Below, in pieces: positions 29,866 through 37,009 of a stretch of DNA of 61,128 nucleotides (its first letter is position 1; each line of letters starts with the position of its first letter). The translations under genes were made by a program, and so were the position numbers. A model generated the notes under the pieces. The model did not search any database. It was not told the DNA's origin and saw only the letters and a list, made by a program, of their open reading frames with translations. Source of the DNA: a virus. Location: IMG/VR virus record IMGVR_UViG_3300030451_002095, positions 1 through 61,128 of that record. One strand, 5' to 3'.

Positions 29866-29873
29866 TATCTTTG
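29866..29873 (+). promoter_or_regulatory. groEL promoter
   Basis: TATCTTTG with TTG at 29847-29849 (16-bp spacing), 32 bases before the ATG. Confidence 0.7.
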
Positions 29874-29905
29874 CTTCAAATTAATTTTAATTAAATCACA
29901 ACATA

Positions 29906-31492
29906 ATGAAAGAACAAGGATACATTCCAAAAGACCTCTCTTTTGATAATGAGGCAAGAGAAAAATTAATATCGGGAATCTCTAAAATATCTAACGCAGT
30001 TAAATCAACTCTCGGCCCTCAAGGGCAAACTGTATTGATAGAATCAACAGAACACACTCAAGGATTAACTGTAACTAAAGACGGAGTAACTGTAGCTAAA
30101 TCAATATTCCTTATTGACCCAATAGAGAACCTTGCGGTTAGGATGATGAAACAAGCTTCAGAGAAAACAGCTAACACAGCTGGAGACGGTACAACTACTG
30201 CGATTGTTTTAACTGAGGCTTTGGTTAAGGCTGGGGAGAAATATATAGAGGCAGGGATGAGTACTATTAATGTAGTTAGGAAAATAAGGGAGATTGGTGA
30301 GGAGATAATTAAGAAAATAAAAAAAGAATCTATAGAGGTTACCGAGCAAATGCTTGCGGACATAGCAACCATATCTGCTAACAACGATAAGGAGATTGGT
30401 GATATTATAGCAAAGTCTTATAAAGAAGTAGGTCGTGATGGTATAGTAACGGTTGAGAGATCTCAAACTGACGAAACTTATGCGGAGGTTACTAATGGTA
30501 TAAAGGTGGATAGAGGATGGACATCTCCACTTTTTATTAATGATCAAAGAAAAGATGAGTGTATATATGATAATGTAAAGATTCTTATATGTGATGCTGA
30601 GATTAATAATATATTACAAATTGAGAATGTTCTTAAACCAATTATTAATGCAGGAGAGAAGTTATTAATTATTGGAGACTGTTCTCAAAATGTTATTAAT
30701 ACTATGGCTGCCAATGTTCAGCGTAACGGATTAAAGTTTTGTAATATAAAACCACCTTCATTTGGATACAAGACTCATGAGTTGATGCAGGATATTGCAT
30801 TTGCTGTAGGAGCTAAATACTTTTCAGAAAAGACTGGAGATGATTTATCTCTAATTAGACCAGAAGATTTAGGTCATGCAGATAAAATAATAGCAGGTAA
30901 AGATTCAACTATTATTATTAAGGACGGTGATATTGGTGAAGAGACTATAAAAAGAGTAGAAGAACTTAGAGAACAACAACAAAGATTAACAGCTAAACAT
31001 GAGAAAGACTTTATTAATGAAAGAATAGCAAGTTTAGTTGGAGGGATAGGATGTATATATGTAGGGGCCACTTCTGATATAGAGCAAAAAGAAAAATTTG
31101 ACCGAGTCGATGACTCGGTATGCGCGGTGCGCAGTGCCTTACAAGAAGGCATTGTTCCTGGGGGAGGATTACTTCTACATACTATAGCTCAAAAATATAA
31201 AGGTGATGATATAGCTAATAAAATAATGAAAGAAACTTTAGAAGCTCCATTAACTCAAATATTAAAAAACGCTGGATTATGTAAAGATGACATATATCAT
31301 AAGGCTGATAATTTACAAAAGAATGTAGGGTATAATGTTGTTACCAGAGAGTACGGAAATATGTTTGACATGGGGGTAGTTGATCCGGCCAGAGTTACTA
31401 TACAAGCATTAAGTAATGCTATTAGTGTAGCTACAACTATACTTACTACTAACGCTATAGTTACTCACGCAAGAATACATACTGATTCGTGA
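29906..31492 (+). CDS. groEL: GroEL-type chaperonin (phage-encoded)
   Basis: A 528-aa group I chaperonin, nearly full length. It has the N-terminal LGPQGQTV (usually LGPKGRNV), KDGVTVAK, ATP-binding G93-DGTTTA with D94, apical-domain VDRGWTSPLFIN and KPPSFGYKTHELMQDIA, catalytic D403 in RVDD, EGIVPGGG and VDPARVTIQALSNA. The C-terminal GGM tail of bacterial GroEL is absent. It should form an ATP-driven folding chamber, probably for capsid or tail proteins, with the GroES at 31772. A GC-rich patch with three perfect hairpins lies inside the gene at 31101-31151. It has its own promoter with ATGTCGAT sites upstream. Confidence 0.95.
   Translation: MKEQGYIPKDLSFDNEAREKLISGISKISNAVKSTLGPQGQTVLIESTEHTQGLTVTKDGVTVAKSIFLIDPIENLAVRMMKQASEKTANTAGDGTTTAIVLTEALVKAGEKYIEAGMSTINVVRKIREIGEEIIKKIKKESIEVTEQMLADIATISANNDKEIGDIIAKSYKEVGRDGIVTVERSQTDETYAEVTNGIKVDRGWTSPLFINDQRKDECIYDNVKILICDAEINNILQIENVLKPIINAGEKLLIIGDCSQNVINTMAANVQRNGLKFCNIKPPSFGYKTHELMQDIAFAVGAKYFSEKTGDDLSLIRPEDLGHADKIIAGKDSTIIIKDGDIGEETIKRVEELREQQQRLTAKHEKDFINERIASLVGGIGCIYVGATSDIEQKEKFDRVDDSVCAVRSALQEGIVPGGGLLLHTIAQKYKGDDIANKIMKETLEAPLTQILKNAGLCKDDIYHKADNLQKNVGYNVVTREYGNMFDMGVVDPARVTIQALSNAISVATTILTTNAIVTHARIHTDS
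31101..31151 (+). other. Three consecutive perfect hairpins inside groEL
   Basis: ACCGAGTC-GAT-GACTCGGT (31101-31119), TGCGC-GGT-GCGCA (31121-31133) and TGCCTT-ACAAG-AAGGCA (31135-31151). The 51-bp patch is GC-rich in an AT-rich gene and codes for the region with catalytic D403 up to the EGIVPGGG motif. Codon choice there differs from the rest of the gene. Confidence 0.7.
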
Positions 31493-31803
31493 CAAAAAAA
31501 TATTATAAAAAGCAGTGGGTTATTGTTTATCTTAATATTAATGATGTAAAAGGGGATTACGATGACTTTTCTTTTTCAGATTTAATAAAAAAAGATAGAT
31601 CATACGACTGGACGAGACTACTGTATGATATAGATAAAGAAGGATTAAAAGAGTTAATTGAGGTGGAGAAAAAAGATTCACATTATAGAGTAACACAAGG
31701 AAACCATAGGTTAAAGGTTTTACAATATTTATATCCACCTAATAATACATTAAGATTTAAATTAAAAAGACATGAGACCAATTGGCAAGTACATTGTAAT
31801 TAA
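31489..31803 (+). CDS. ParB/sulfiredoxin-fold-like protein, 104 aa
   Basis: Starts with GTG overlapping the groEL stop (GTGA). Residues 68-80, V-T-Q-G71-N72-H73-R74-LKVLQY, match the ParB-like nuclease-fold box; the upstream part has 'IVYLNINDVKG' and 'LLYDIDKEGLKELIEV', typical of this domain. The domain binds nucleotides in ParB and nucleases. Its job between the two chaperonin genes is unclear. It overlaps groES by 32 bases. Confidence 0.6.
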   Translation: MTKKYYKKQWVIVYLNINDVKGDYDDFSFSDLIKKDRSYDWTRLLYDIDKEGLKELIEVEKKDSHYRVTQGNHRLKVLQYLYPPNNTLRFKLKRHETNWQVHCN

Positions 31804-32029
31804 AACAATTAAAGAAGAATTAAAAACAGAATCAGGATTATTACTATCTAATGAAGATGCAAGCAGCTTTAGATATAAAAAAGGAAAGGTAGTAAAGCCA
31901 GGAACCGATGTTTCAGTAATCAATACAGACGATGTTATATATTATGATGGAGCGTCAGGTCACCAGATGTTAATAGAAGACAACCCTTACACGATTATCA
32001 CTGAGCGCGATGTCGTTGTTGTCTTATAA
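31772..32029 (+). CDS. groES: GroES-type co-chaperonin (phage-encoded)
   Basis: An 85-aa co-chaperonin. It starts MRPIGKYIVIKTIKEE, has a mobile-loop segment with the hydrophobic tripeptide at 'ESGLLLS', then GKVVKPGTDV, DDVIYYDGASG and a C-terminal IITERDVVVVL, in the order of GroES. It should cap the phage GroEL ring. It overlaps the ParB-like gene at its start and the antisense winged-helix gene at its end. Confidence 0.85.
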   Translation: MRPIGKYIVIKTIKEELKTESGLLLSNEDASSFRYKKGKVVKPGTDVSVINTDDVIYYDGASGHQMLIEDNPYTIITERDVVVVL

Positions 32030-32468
32030 ACTTATTCATCTCTATAATCATATTACGATAAACTTTATCCATATAAGAAGCATCGTGTCTAAATAAAGGA
32101 TTATATTCCGGACTTTCTCCTATTTCTTCTCCATTTAACTTCTTATATATAGTGTTAACCATACGTTTACCTTTGTAAGATAACTCATAAAGAGTTGTTT
32201 CTTTACCCTTTCTTTTTCTCCATACATGTATATATCCTTGATTTAGAAGTTTATAGAACCGAGGCTCGTCCCAAGACATACACTGTTCAAACTCTTTAAA
32301 TTTAGTTTTGTTAAAGATATGTTCGCTATAAAGGAAAAATAGCATATCTATATCTGGAGTTCCGACTTTGTATTTGGCTTTAGCCCAATACCTTATCACC
32401 CTCCAATATTTCATATAGTCGTGCGAGGGCTGAACTCTATCGTAGTTTTTTCTTACTGTATTTGACAT
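31998..32468 (-). CDS. Winged-helix-like DNA-binding protein, 156 aa
   Basis: MSNTVRKNYDRVQPSHDYMKYW, then a 'DIDMLFFLYSE...FKEFEQCMSWDEPRFYKLLNQGYIHVWRKRKGK' segment that fits a winged helix (recognition helix plus wing), with a basic tail (MNKFIRQQRHRAQ). It is the only leftward gene in the rightward half and ends 32 bases inside groES. A transcription regulator of the late genes is plausible, and possibly the reader of the ATGTCGAT sites (inference). Confidence 0.6.
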   Translation of the reverse strand: MSNTVRKNYDRVQPSHDYMKYWRVIRYWAKAKYKVGTPDIDMLFFLYSEHIFNKTKFKEFEQCMSWDEPRFYKLLNQGYIHVWRKRKGKETTLYELSYKGKRMVNTIYKKLNGEEIGESPEYNPLFRHDASYMDKVYRNMIIEMNKFIRQQRHRAQ

Positions 32469-32481
32469 TAAATTAAATTTG

Positions 32482-32489
32482 TATCTTTG
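32482..32489 (+). promoter_or_regulatory. Rightward TAnnTTTG promoter
   Basis: TATCTTTG with TTG at 32462-32464, 17 bp spacing, then CGGTTA as at 18568. Starts the basic-protein cluster; its -33 half lies over the winged-helix start codon. Confidence 0.7.
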
Positions 32490-32535
32490 CGGTTACAAAG
32501 TTATTAAAAATATAAAACTATAAAACTATAAAACT

Positions 32536-32745
32536 ATGGCGAATCCATTTAAAAAGAAAGAAAAGACAAAAAATTACAAAAAGAAGCTCGCAACAATAAA
32601 GAAAAAGAAAGCAATAAAAAAAACTAAAACAGCGGCTACAAATCTTGGTAAACATATACATAACAATCTTGCGCAAAGAGATTTAACAAAACCTTTAAGC
32701 GAAACTCCACCTTTATATATGGGTAGACCATCTTATTCTTCTTAA
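32536..32745 (+). CDS. Lys-rich basic protein, 69 aa
   Basis: The first 40 residues are almost all Lys, Thr and Ala (KKKEKTKNYKKKLATIKKKKAI), then a 'LGKHIHNNLAQRDLTKPLSETPPLYMG' tail. First gene of the small basic cluster. Possibly DNA- or virion-associated; function unknown. Confidence 0.55.
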   Translation: MANPFKKKEKTKNYKKKLATIKKKKAIKKTKTAATNLGKHIHNNLAQRDLTKPLSETPPLYMGRPSYSS

Positions 32746-32747
32746 TT

Positions 32748-33101
32748 ATGCCAACAGTTACAGTAAACGGAAAGAAAAAAACATTCCCCTATAATGCAGT
32801 AGGTAAAGCTCAGGCGGATGCTTACGCAAGATTACATGGGGGTAAAAAGAAAAACAATCCCGGACCTAAAAGCGAGGTAAAGTCTTCTAAAAATAAAAGT
32901 AAATTAGATAAAGACATAGAAGAAAACAAGAACAAGAAAAAAGACACAAAGTTTGCTGATCAAATATATAGAAAATCAAAAGTAGACAAGAGTCTTGAAA
33001 AAGAAGGGTACCATACAGCTAAAGGTATTAGGGGAACAAAAAAATCAAAGTATCATGAAACAGGCATGGGTAATATGTCTGGAACATCAATGTTTAGTTA
33101 A
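32748..33101 (+). CDS. Lys-rich protein, paralogue of 37260 protein, 117 aa
   Basis: N-terminus MPTVTVNGKKKTFPYNAVGK is shared with the 51-aa protein at 37260 (FPYNAVGKAQAD). The rest is a Lys/Ser-rich disordered region ending in GMGNMSGTSMFS. Function unknown. Confidence 0.6.
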   Translation: MPTVTVNGKKKTFPYNAVGKAQADAYARLHGGKKKNNPGPKSEVKSSKNKSKLDKDIEENKNKKKDTKFADQIYRKSKVDKSLEKEGYHTAKGIRGTKKSKYHETGMGNMSGTSMFS

Positions 33102-33113
33102 AAATATAAAACT

Positions 33114-33746
33114 ATGCCAGATCCTAAAAAGAAATATAGAAAACCATTTGGTGGGCCTACAGTAAAAAAGAAAACCACTATTAAGTCTCCAGCTACTCTT
33201 AAAAAAGAAAAAAAGGAAAGAGAGAAAAAAGCTATTGACGCTAAAAGAGCAGCGCAAGAGAAAAAAGCTGAAACAAAAAATAAAGAAAGATTAGAGAAAA
33301 TAGAAAAGAAAAGGTTGTTGAAGAAGTATGATATAGAGGGGAAGACGGCAAAGAAAAATAAAAAAGCTAAAGAAAAAGAAAAGAAAAGAACAGAAAACAA
33401 GCAAGCGAAGTTTGATAAGATAAACGCGAAGATTACTGCCTTACAAGAAAATAAAGAGCTAACTAAAGAAGTTAGGGATAAAAAAATAAAATCTTTAAAA
33501 GACAGAAAAGATAAGATTCGTAAAAAAGCATTAGACCGAAACATTAAGGCTGATAAAAAGCTTATTAAGAGAGAGGGAGACGCGGTAACTAAAAAAACAA
33601 AAAATGAAGAGAGGTCTCGAAAAAGAGTAAAAAGGTCTAAAACTAAAATGGACCGACAAAAAAGAAGAGCTCTTAAGAGGTCCAATCGTAAAAAAAGAAT
33701 GCAAGCGGTAACGGGTATTAAGCGTTGGGACAAAACTTGGAACTAA
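33114..33746 (+). CDS. Highly basic helical protein, 210 aa
   Basis: Nearly half Lys plus Arg, with long heptad-like helices throughout (about 30-190), preceded by a Lys-rich start with a GGPTVKKKT linker. Could bind DNA or be a packaged condensing protein. Ends 45 bases before the next gene. Function unknown. Confidence 0.55.
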   Translation: MPDPKKKYRKPFGGPTVKKKTTIKSPATLKKEKKEREKKAIDAKRAAQEKKAETKNKERLEKIEKKRLLKKYDIEGKTAKKNKKAKEKEKKRTENKQAKFDKINAKITALQENKELTKEVRDKKIKSLKDRKDKIRKKALDRNIKADKKLIKREGDAVTKKTKNEERSRKRVKRSKTKMDRQKRRALKRSNRKKRMQAVTGIKRWDKTWN

Positions 33747-33760
33747 ATAAAAAAAATAAC

Positions 33761-33768
33761 TATCTTTG
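33761..33768 (+). promoter_or_regulatory. Rightward TAnnTTTG promoter
   Basis: TATCTTTG with TTGG at 33737-33740 (20 bp), 23 bases before the ATG at 33792. Confidence 0.7.
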
Positions 33769-33791
33769 TAAAATATTAAAAAATAAAAATT

Positions 33792-34001
33792 ATGAAACAT
33801 CAAGGTTACAATTCAAGATTAGATGAGTCTTTAGGAAACAAGCATAAAGGCAAGCACAAACAATCAATGAAAGACAGAAGAGATGAGTCTAAAGCAATGT
33901 CTAAAAAAATATATGGACACGCTTACGGAGGAGATCACAACATGTCTTATGAGTGCATCAACAATGTGAAGAAAAAAATTGGAGCTGCAATTAGAAAATA
34001 A
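33792..34001 (+). CDS. Conserved-looking basic phage protein, 69 aa
   Basis: Contains 'LDESLGNKHKGKHKQSMKDRRDESKAM', a signature of small proteins near capsid/lysis genes in environmental phages. Basic N-terminus, helical C-terminus. Function unknown. Confidence 0.6.
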   Translation: MKHQGYNSRLDESLGNKHKGKHKQSMKDRRDESKAMSKKIYGHAYGGDHNMSYECINNVKKKIGAAIRK

Positions 34002-34003
34002 TT

Positions 34004-34213
34004 ATGGCAAAAAAAGGAAGAACTAAAAAGGGTGCTTTCCCTGAAATTAAAAAATCTAACGAGGGCAAATTTACTAAATGGGCCAAGAGTAATGGATTTA
34101 AAGATGCGTGTAGCGCGGCTAATGCTGTTATGAAGAAGACTGATAAGTATTCTGAAAGTGTAGTCAAAATGGCTAACTACGCAAAAAATTTCGGGTGTAG
34201 TACAAAAAAATAA
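34004..34213 (+). CDS. Small basic protein, 69 aa
   Basis: Begins MAKKGRTKKGAF; a basic helical protein (FTKWAKSNGFKDACSAANAVM) with Cys 35 and 65. Similar in style to small phage DNA-associated proteins. Function unknown. Confidence 0.55.
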   Translation: MAKKGRTKKGAFPEIKKSNEGKFTKWAKSNGFKDACSAANAVMKKTDKYSESVVKMANYAKNFGCSTKK

Positions 34214-34219
34214 AAAATT

Positions 34220-34360
34220 ATGGGCAAATTATTAATTTGGTTAGGAGAGTCAATCTCTAACTTATGGTGTAAATTTCAATGCAATTGGAACTGGATGATT
34301 TCTAAAATAACGTTTAGCGTAGAAACTTGTCCTAACAAACTGTGTACTTGTAAAAAATAA
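34220..34360 (+). CDS. Small Cys-rich protein, 46 aa
   Basis: MGKLLIWLGESISNLWCKFQ: a short hydrophobic start, then Cys at positions 17, 21, 37, 42 and 44 (ETCPNKLCTCKK), which could bind a metal or form disulfides. It lies between small basic genes with gaps of 6 and 3 bases. Function unknown. Confidence 0.5.
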   Translation: MGKLLIWLGESISNLWCKFQCNWNWMISKITFSVETCPNKLCTCKK

Positions 34361-34363
34361 ATT

Positions 34364-34555
34364 ATGCGTAGAACTAAAACAAAGGATTTACCGAATATTC
34401 AAAGGTCGCGAGGGTTTGGGGATACGGTTGAAAAATTTACTAAAATGACTGGAATCAAAAAAGTTGTAGATACAGTGGCTAAAAAAACAGGTAAAGACTG
34501 CGGTTGCGGAAAAAGAAAAGACGCTTTAAATAGAATGTTTCCTTACGATAAATAA
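34364..34555 (+). CDS. Small basic protein with CGCG motif, 63 aa
   Basis: A basic helical N-terminus and centre (KFTKMTGIKKVVDTVAKKTG) with KDCGCGKRKD near the end, a possible metal-binding site like the NCGCG start of the 29305 protein. Function unknown. Confidence 0.55.
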   Translation: MRRTKTKDLPNIQRSRGFGDTVEKFTKMTGIKKVVDTVAKKTGKDCGCGKRKDALNRMFPYDK

Positions 34556-34567
34556 AAATAAAAAGAA

Positions 34568-35110
34568 ATGGCATATCAAAAATTACAAGCAAGAGAAGCG
34601 TTAGCGGTTATTCCTGATGCAAACGTACCAATTCCAGATCCAAACACAGCTATTAACTTAATTGATGCTGGGACAACAGCAACAGATGGAGTAACAGCTT
34701 TTGAGGTGGTCGCAAATGCGGGTTCTGTTTTAACAGGAGCTGGAACTAAGTTTACCGAAATGAATATTCCTATAGGAGCTATAGTGTACAACTCTACATC
34801 ATCCGAAGCTTACTTTGTAGTAAGTGTTGATTCTGATACGCAAATTACGGTAAATAAAGCGGTAACAGGAACAGCTACTGACACCATAACAATCTATACT
34901 AAAGCGACTGTCGGCTGTACTTTATATATAGGAACAGCAGGAGATGTAACAGTTCAGATGGCAGAAATTAATGGAAATACTGTTGCGGCAGCTGCACCAG
35001 CTAATGCAGAAGTTACTTATAAAAATGTTGGAAACGCAGGCTTATTACCGATTCAAGTAAGAAGAGTGGATGACACTACTACTGCTTCTGATATTGTAGC
35101 AATGTGGTAA
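34568..35110 (+). CDS. Putative capsid-decoration-like beta protein, 180 aa
   Basis: A beta-rich Ala/Thr/Val protein. Residues about 55-115 ('GTKFTEMNIPIGAIVYN', 'VVSVDSDTQITVNKA') carry a small beta-barrel motif also seen in the 51640 protein. No Cys clusters apart from one. Likely a virion surface protein (inference from composition and position next to a lectin gene). Confidence 0.55.
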   Translation: MAYQKLQAREALAVIPDANVPIPDPNTAINLIDAGTTATDGVTAFEVVANAGSVLTGAGTKFTEMNIPIGAIVYNSTSSEAYFVVSVDSDTQITVNKAVTGTATDTITIYTKATVGCTLYIGTAGDVTVQMAEINGNTVAAAAPANAEVTYKNVGNAGLLPIQVRRVDDTTTASDIVAMW

Positions 35111-35111
35111 T

Positions 35112-35873
35112 ATGGGACTTGGTTTAGGAAACGCTAATGCTAACAACTTTGTTAAGATTCCTCCAGGGTCAGCACCACCGCCTCCACCGTTCAGCAATCT
35201 TTATTCAGTACATTTTAACGGAGTAGATCAAAGTCTTCAAAACACAACTATAGCCCCTCTTTTAGGAACGGGCGGTACGGGAGATTGGAGCGTTTCATTT
35301 TGGGTAAAAGCAGACACTATGAGCGGAATAGGCAATCAAAGGTTATGGTCGTTTGGAGCAGGAGGAACACAGCAAACACAGTTGTACATAAATAATAGTG
35401 GAAACCTACAGTTTGCAGGACCTTGGTCGGACGGGTTTAGTTGGGGAATAGCGGCTGGAACTTGGGCTCATGTTGTATACAGGGTAAGTAGAGCTTCGGC
35501 AAGTTTAAATGTAGGGTATGTTTTAAATGGCAGTACATTTAACAATAAAAACCAAACCATAACACTAACGTTTGATACTACCGGAGCTACCTATGTAGGT
35601 AGAAACTCAGGGAGTTATGGATTTGAAGGAAATATAGATGAACTTGCAGTATGGAATAAATATTTGTCAAACGCTGATTGTTTGGAAATATACAACGGAG
35701 GAAGTGGAGTGGATTTAACCACCTTAACACCTGCGGCTAATTTACAGCACTGGTGGAGAATGGGAGACCCTACAGGAACAGCTTCTTACCCTACTATTAC
35801 AGATGCCGCTGGGTCTATAAATTTAACAATGGACAATCAGGCAAGTTCTGATATTGAAACAGATGTTCCATAA
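35112..35873 (+). CDS. LamG/concanavalin-like lectin domain protein, 253 aa
   Basis: After a Pro-rich linker (about 18-28), residues about 30-200 form a LamG-like jelly roll: 'YSVHFNGVDQSL', 'WSVSFWVKAD', 'GTWAHVVYRVS', 'YVGRNSGSYGFEGNIDELAVWNKYLS'. Such domains bind glycans and are common in phage fibres and decoration proteins. It may help the phage hold host surface polysaccharide. It ends 1 base overlapping the next gene. Confidence 0.75.
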   Translation: MGLGLGNANANNFVKIPPGSAPPPPPFSNLYSVHFNGVDQSLQNTTIAPLLGTGGTGDWSVSFWVKADTMSGIGNQRLWSFGAGGTQQTQLYINNSGNLQFAGPWSDGFSWGIAAGTWAHVVYRVSRASASLNVGYVLNGSTFNNKNQTITLTFDTTGATYVGRNSGSYGFEGNIDELAVWNKYLSNADCLEIYNGGSGVDLTTLTPAANLQHWWRMGDPTGTASYPTITDAAGSINLTMDNQASSDIETDVP

Positions 35874-36100
35874 TGTTATTTTCCACATTAGACATATCAC
35901 TTTTAAATGATGTAAACTATAATGAGGTTACAGAAGATTCAGCTTTAACAGTTAGAAAAAATAATAATCAAACACTTTTTATTATAGGATTTCCAGCAAA
36001 TAAAATACCTTCAATAGCAGAAAAAGAAGATCATTACACTAATCAAGAGATGCTTGATATTATTGCTGACCCTGCAAACGGTTGGGTAGAAGAAGAATAA
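35873..36100 (+). CDS. Hypothetical protein, 75 aa
   Basis: Starts at the last base of the lectin stop. Beta-rich N-terminus and an acidic tail (KEDHYTNQEMLDIIADPANGW). Function unknown. Confidence 0.55.
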   Translation: MLFSTLDISLLNDVNYNEVTEDSALTVRKNNNQTLFIIGFPANKIPSIAEKEDHYTNQEMLDIIADPANGWVEEE

Positions 36101-36111
36101 AATATTTATAT

Positions 36112-36119
36112 TATCTTTG
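36112..36119 (+). promoter_or_regulatory. TAnnTTTG promoter before the lysis genes
   Basis: TATCTTTG, 5 bases before the ATG at 36125: the same geometry as at 815. Confidence 0.6.
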
Positions 36120-36124
36120 CATTT

Positions 36125-36187
36125 ATGAATTGGTATCAAACAACAACATATACAGGTGAGGTAAAGTATGTACAGTCATCAACTTAA
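36125..36187 (+). CDS. 20-aa possible leader peptide
   Basis: MNWYQTTTYTGEVKYVQSST. The ATG is 5 bases after the -7 element, so the message may be leaderless. It may be a leader peptide for the lysis operon or simply chance; short. Confidence 0.35.
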   Translation: MNWYQTTTYTGEVKYVQSST

Positions 36188-36197
36188 CCTTTAAAAA

Positions 36198-36353
36198 ATG
36201 AAAACTGAAATGAAAGACACAGTAGAAGTAGTGGCTGCCAATGGGGGAGCTTTAGGTTTAACATTAATGCAGGCTAACGAAATACTTCAATTTGTTTCTC
36301 TGTCGCTTGCTATCGCATTTACAATATATAAGTTTATAAAAAAAACAAAGTAG
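36198..36353 (+). CDS. Small single-TM protein, holin candidate, 51 aa
   Basis: A polar N-terminus, one hydrophobic segment (about 27-47, LQFVSLSLAIAFTIYKFI) and a basic tail KKTK. It starts 10 bases after the 20-aa unit and ends 2 bases before the endolysin start, which is typical of a holin. One membrane helix only, so a holin or pinholin is plausible. Confidence 0.5.
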   Translation: MKTEMKDTVEVVAANGGALGLTLMQANEILQFVSLSLAIAFTIYKFIKKTK

Positions 36354-36355
36354 TC

Positions 36356-36721
36356 ATGAAATATTTTACCTATAAAGAATTTGATTCGCCAGATGAGCCA
36401 GGTTCTGGTAAAAATATGAGGCATGATTTTTTAGAGCTTTTAGACTTTGCGAGAGAAGAATCGGGAACACCTTTTAAAATTACCTCTGGATTTCGTACAG
36501 AGGCCTACAATAAAGATTTATTAAAGAGAGGATATAAGGCTTCTAAAAATAGCTCACATCTAAAAGGGTGCGCTGCGGATATTGCCTGCACAAGTTCATC
36601 TAAAAGAAGTTTAATAGTTAGAGCTTTAATTAATGTCGGGTTTACAAGATTGGGGATTGCAAAATCCTTCATACATGTGGACAACGATTCGAGTAAGCCT
36701 GACGCAATATGGTTATATTGA
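36356..36721 (+). CDS. M15-family endolysin (D,D-carboxypeptidase-like)
   Basis: A 121-aa peptidase M15A domain. 'SGFRT' is at 44-48; zinc ligands are H68 and D75 in 'SSHLKGCAADIA' (H-x6-D) and H107-x-D109 in 'FIHVDND'. These cleave peptidoglycan cross-links and serve as lysis enzymes in many Bacteroidota phages. There is no signal peptide, so a holin is needed for release. It overlaps no gene; the next starts 1 base later. Confidence 0.85.
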   Translation: MKYFTYKEFDSPDEPGSGKNMRHDFLELLDFAREESGTPFKITSGFRTEAYNKDLLKRGYKASKNSSHLKGCAADIACTSSSKRSLIVRALINVGFTRLGIAKSFIHVDNDSSKPDAIWLY

Positions 36722-36722
36722 T

Positions 36723-36881
36723 ATGGCAAAAAAAGGAAGGGTTAAGAGTAAGGGAAATAAAATTTGTAAAGCAGGTAAGGACTGGGCTATGAGAACTTAT
36801 GGTAAATGGTCAGCTTATGCTGCGATGGGAGCTTCTAAATACTGTAAAGATCCTAATTACGCTAAAAACAAAAAGAAATGA
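36723..36881 (+). CDS. Small basic protein, 52 aa
   Basis: MAKKGRVKSKGNKICKAGKD, then a conserved-looking helix with 'GKWSAYAAMGASKYCKDPNYAK'. I chose the ATG at 36723, 1 base after the endolysin stop. Small phage protein of unknown function with Cys 15 and 41. Confidence 0.6.
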   Translation: MAKKGRVKSKGNKICKAGKDWAMRTYGKWSAYAAMGASKYCKDPNYAKNKKK

Positions 36882-37009
36882 CTGAAATAAAAAAAATGAA
36901 AGAAGTTGTAAAGCAACTTAAAAACGCTTCAAAAATGCACGCACAACAAGCTGCTAAAATTGAAAAGATGATTAAATCAATGAAGCCTAAAACTAAAAAG
37001 AAAAAGTAA
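36878..37009 (+). CDS. Lys-rich helical protein, 43 aa
   Basis: A single basic amphipathic helix (KEVVKQLKNASKMHAQQAAK) with a KKKK tail. Starts by ATGA overlap with the upstream stop and ends by TAATG overlap with the next start, so it is coupled to both. Confidence 0.55.
   Translation: MTEIKKMKEVVKQLKNASKMHAQQAAKIEKMIKSMKPKTKKKK

Larger units (their letters stand above)
29587..29905 (+). promoter_or_regulatory. 319-base non-coding region upstream of groEL
   Basis: Holds the terminator, two CGACACAAG copies 30 bp apart (29665 and 29695), the perfect ATGTCGAT dimer (29739-29754), an AT-rich stretch, a TCGACAT half-site near 29830 and the groEL promoter (29866-29873). No gene seen. Confidence 0.6.

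Noticed and set aside
30058-31152. Minus-strand frames inside groEL
   Set aside because: They are antisense to a clearly conserved chaperonin and have no supporting features.
33098-33733. 211-codon minus-strand frame antisense to the 210-aa basic protein
   Set aside because: It is the complement of a Lys/Arg-rich gene, giving a Phe/Leu/Ser-rich product with no start context; the plus-strand gene fits the operon.
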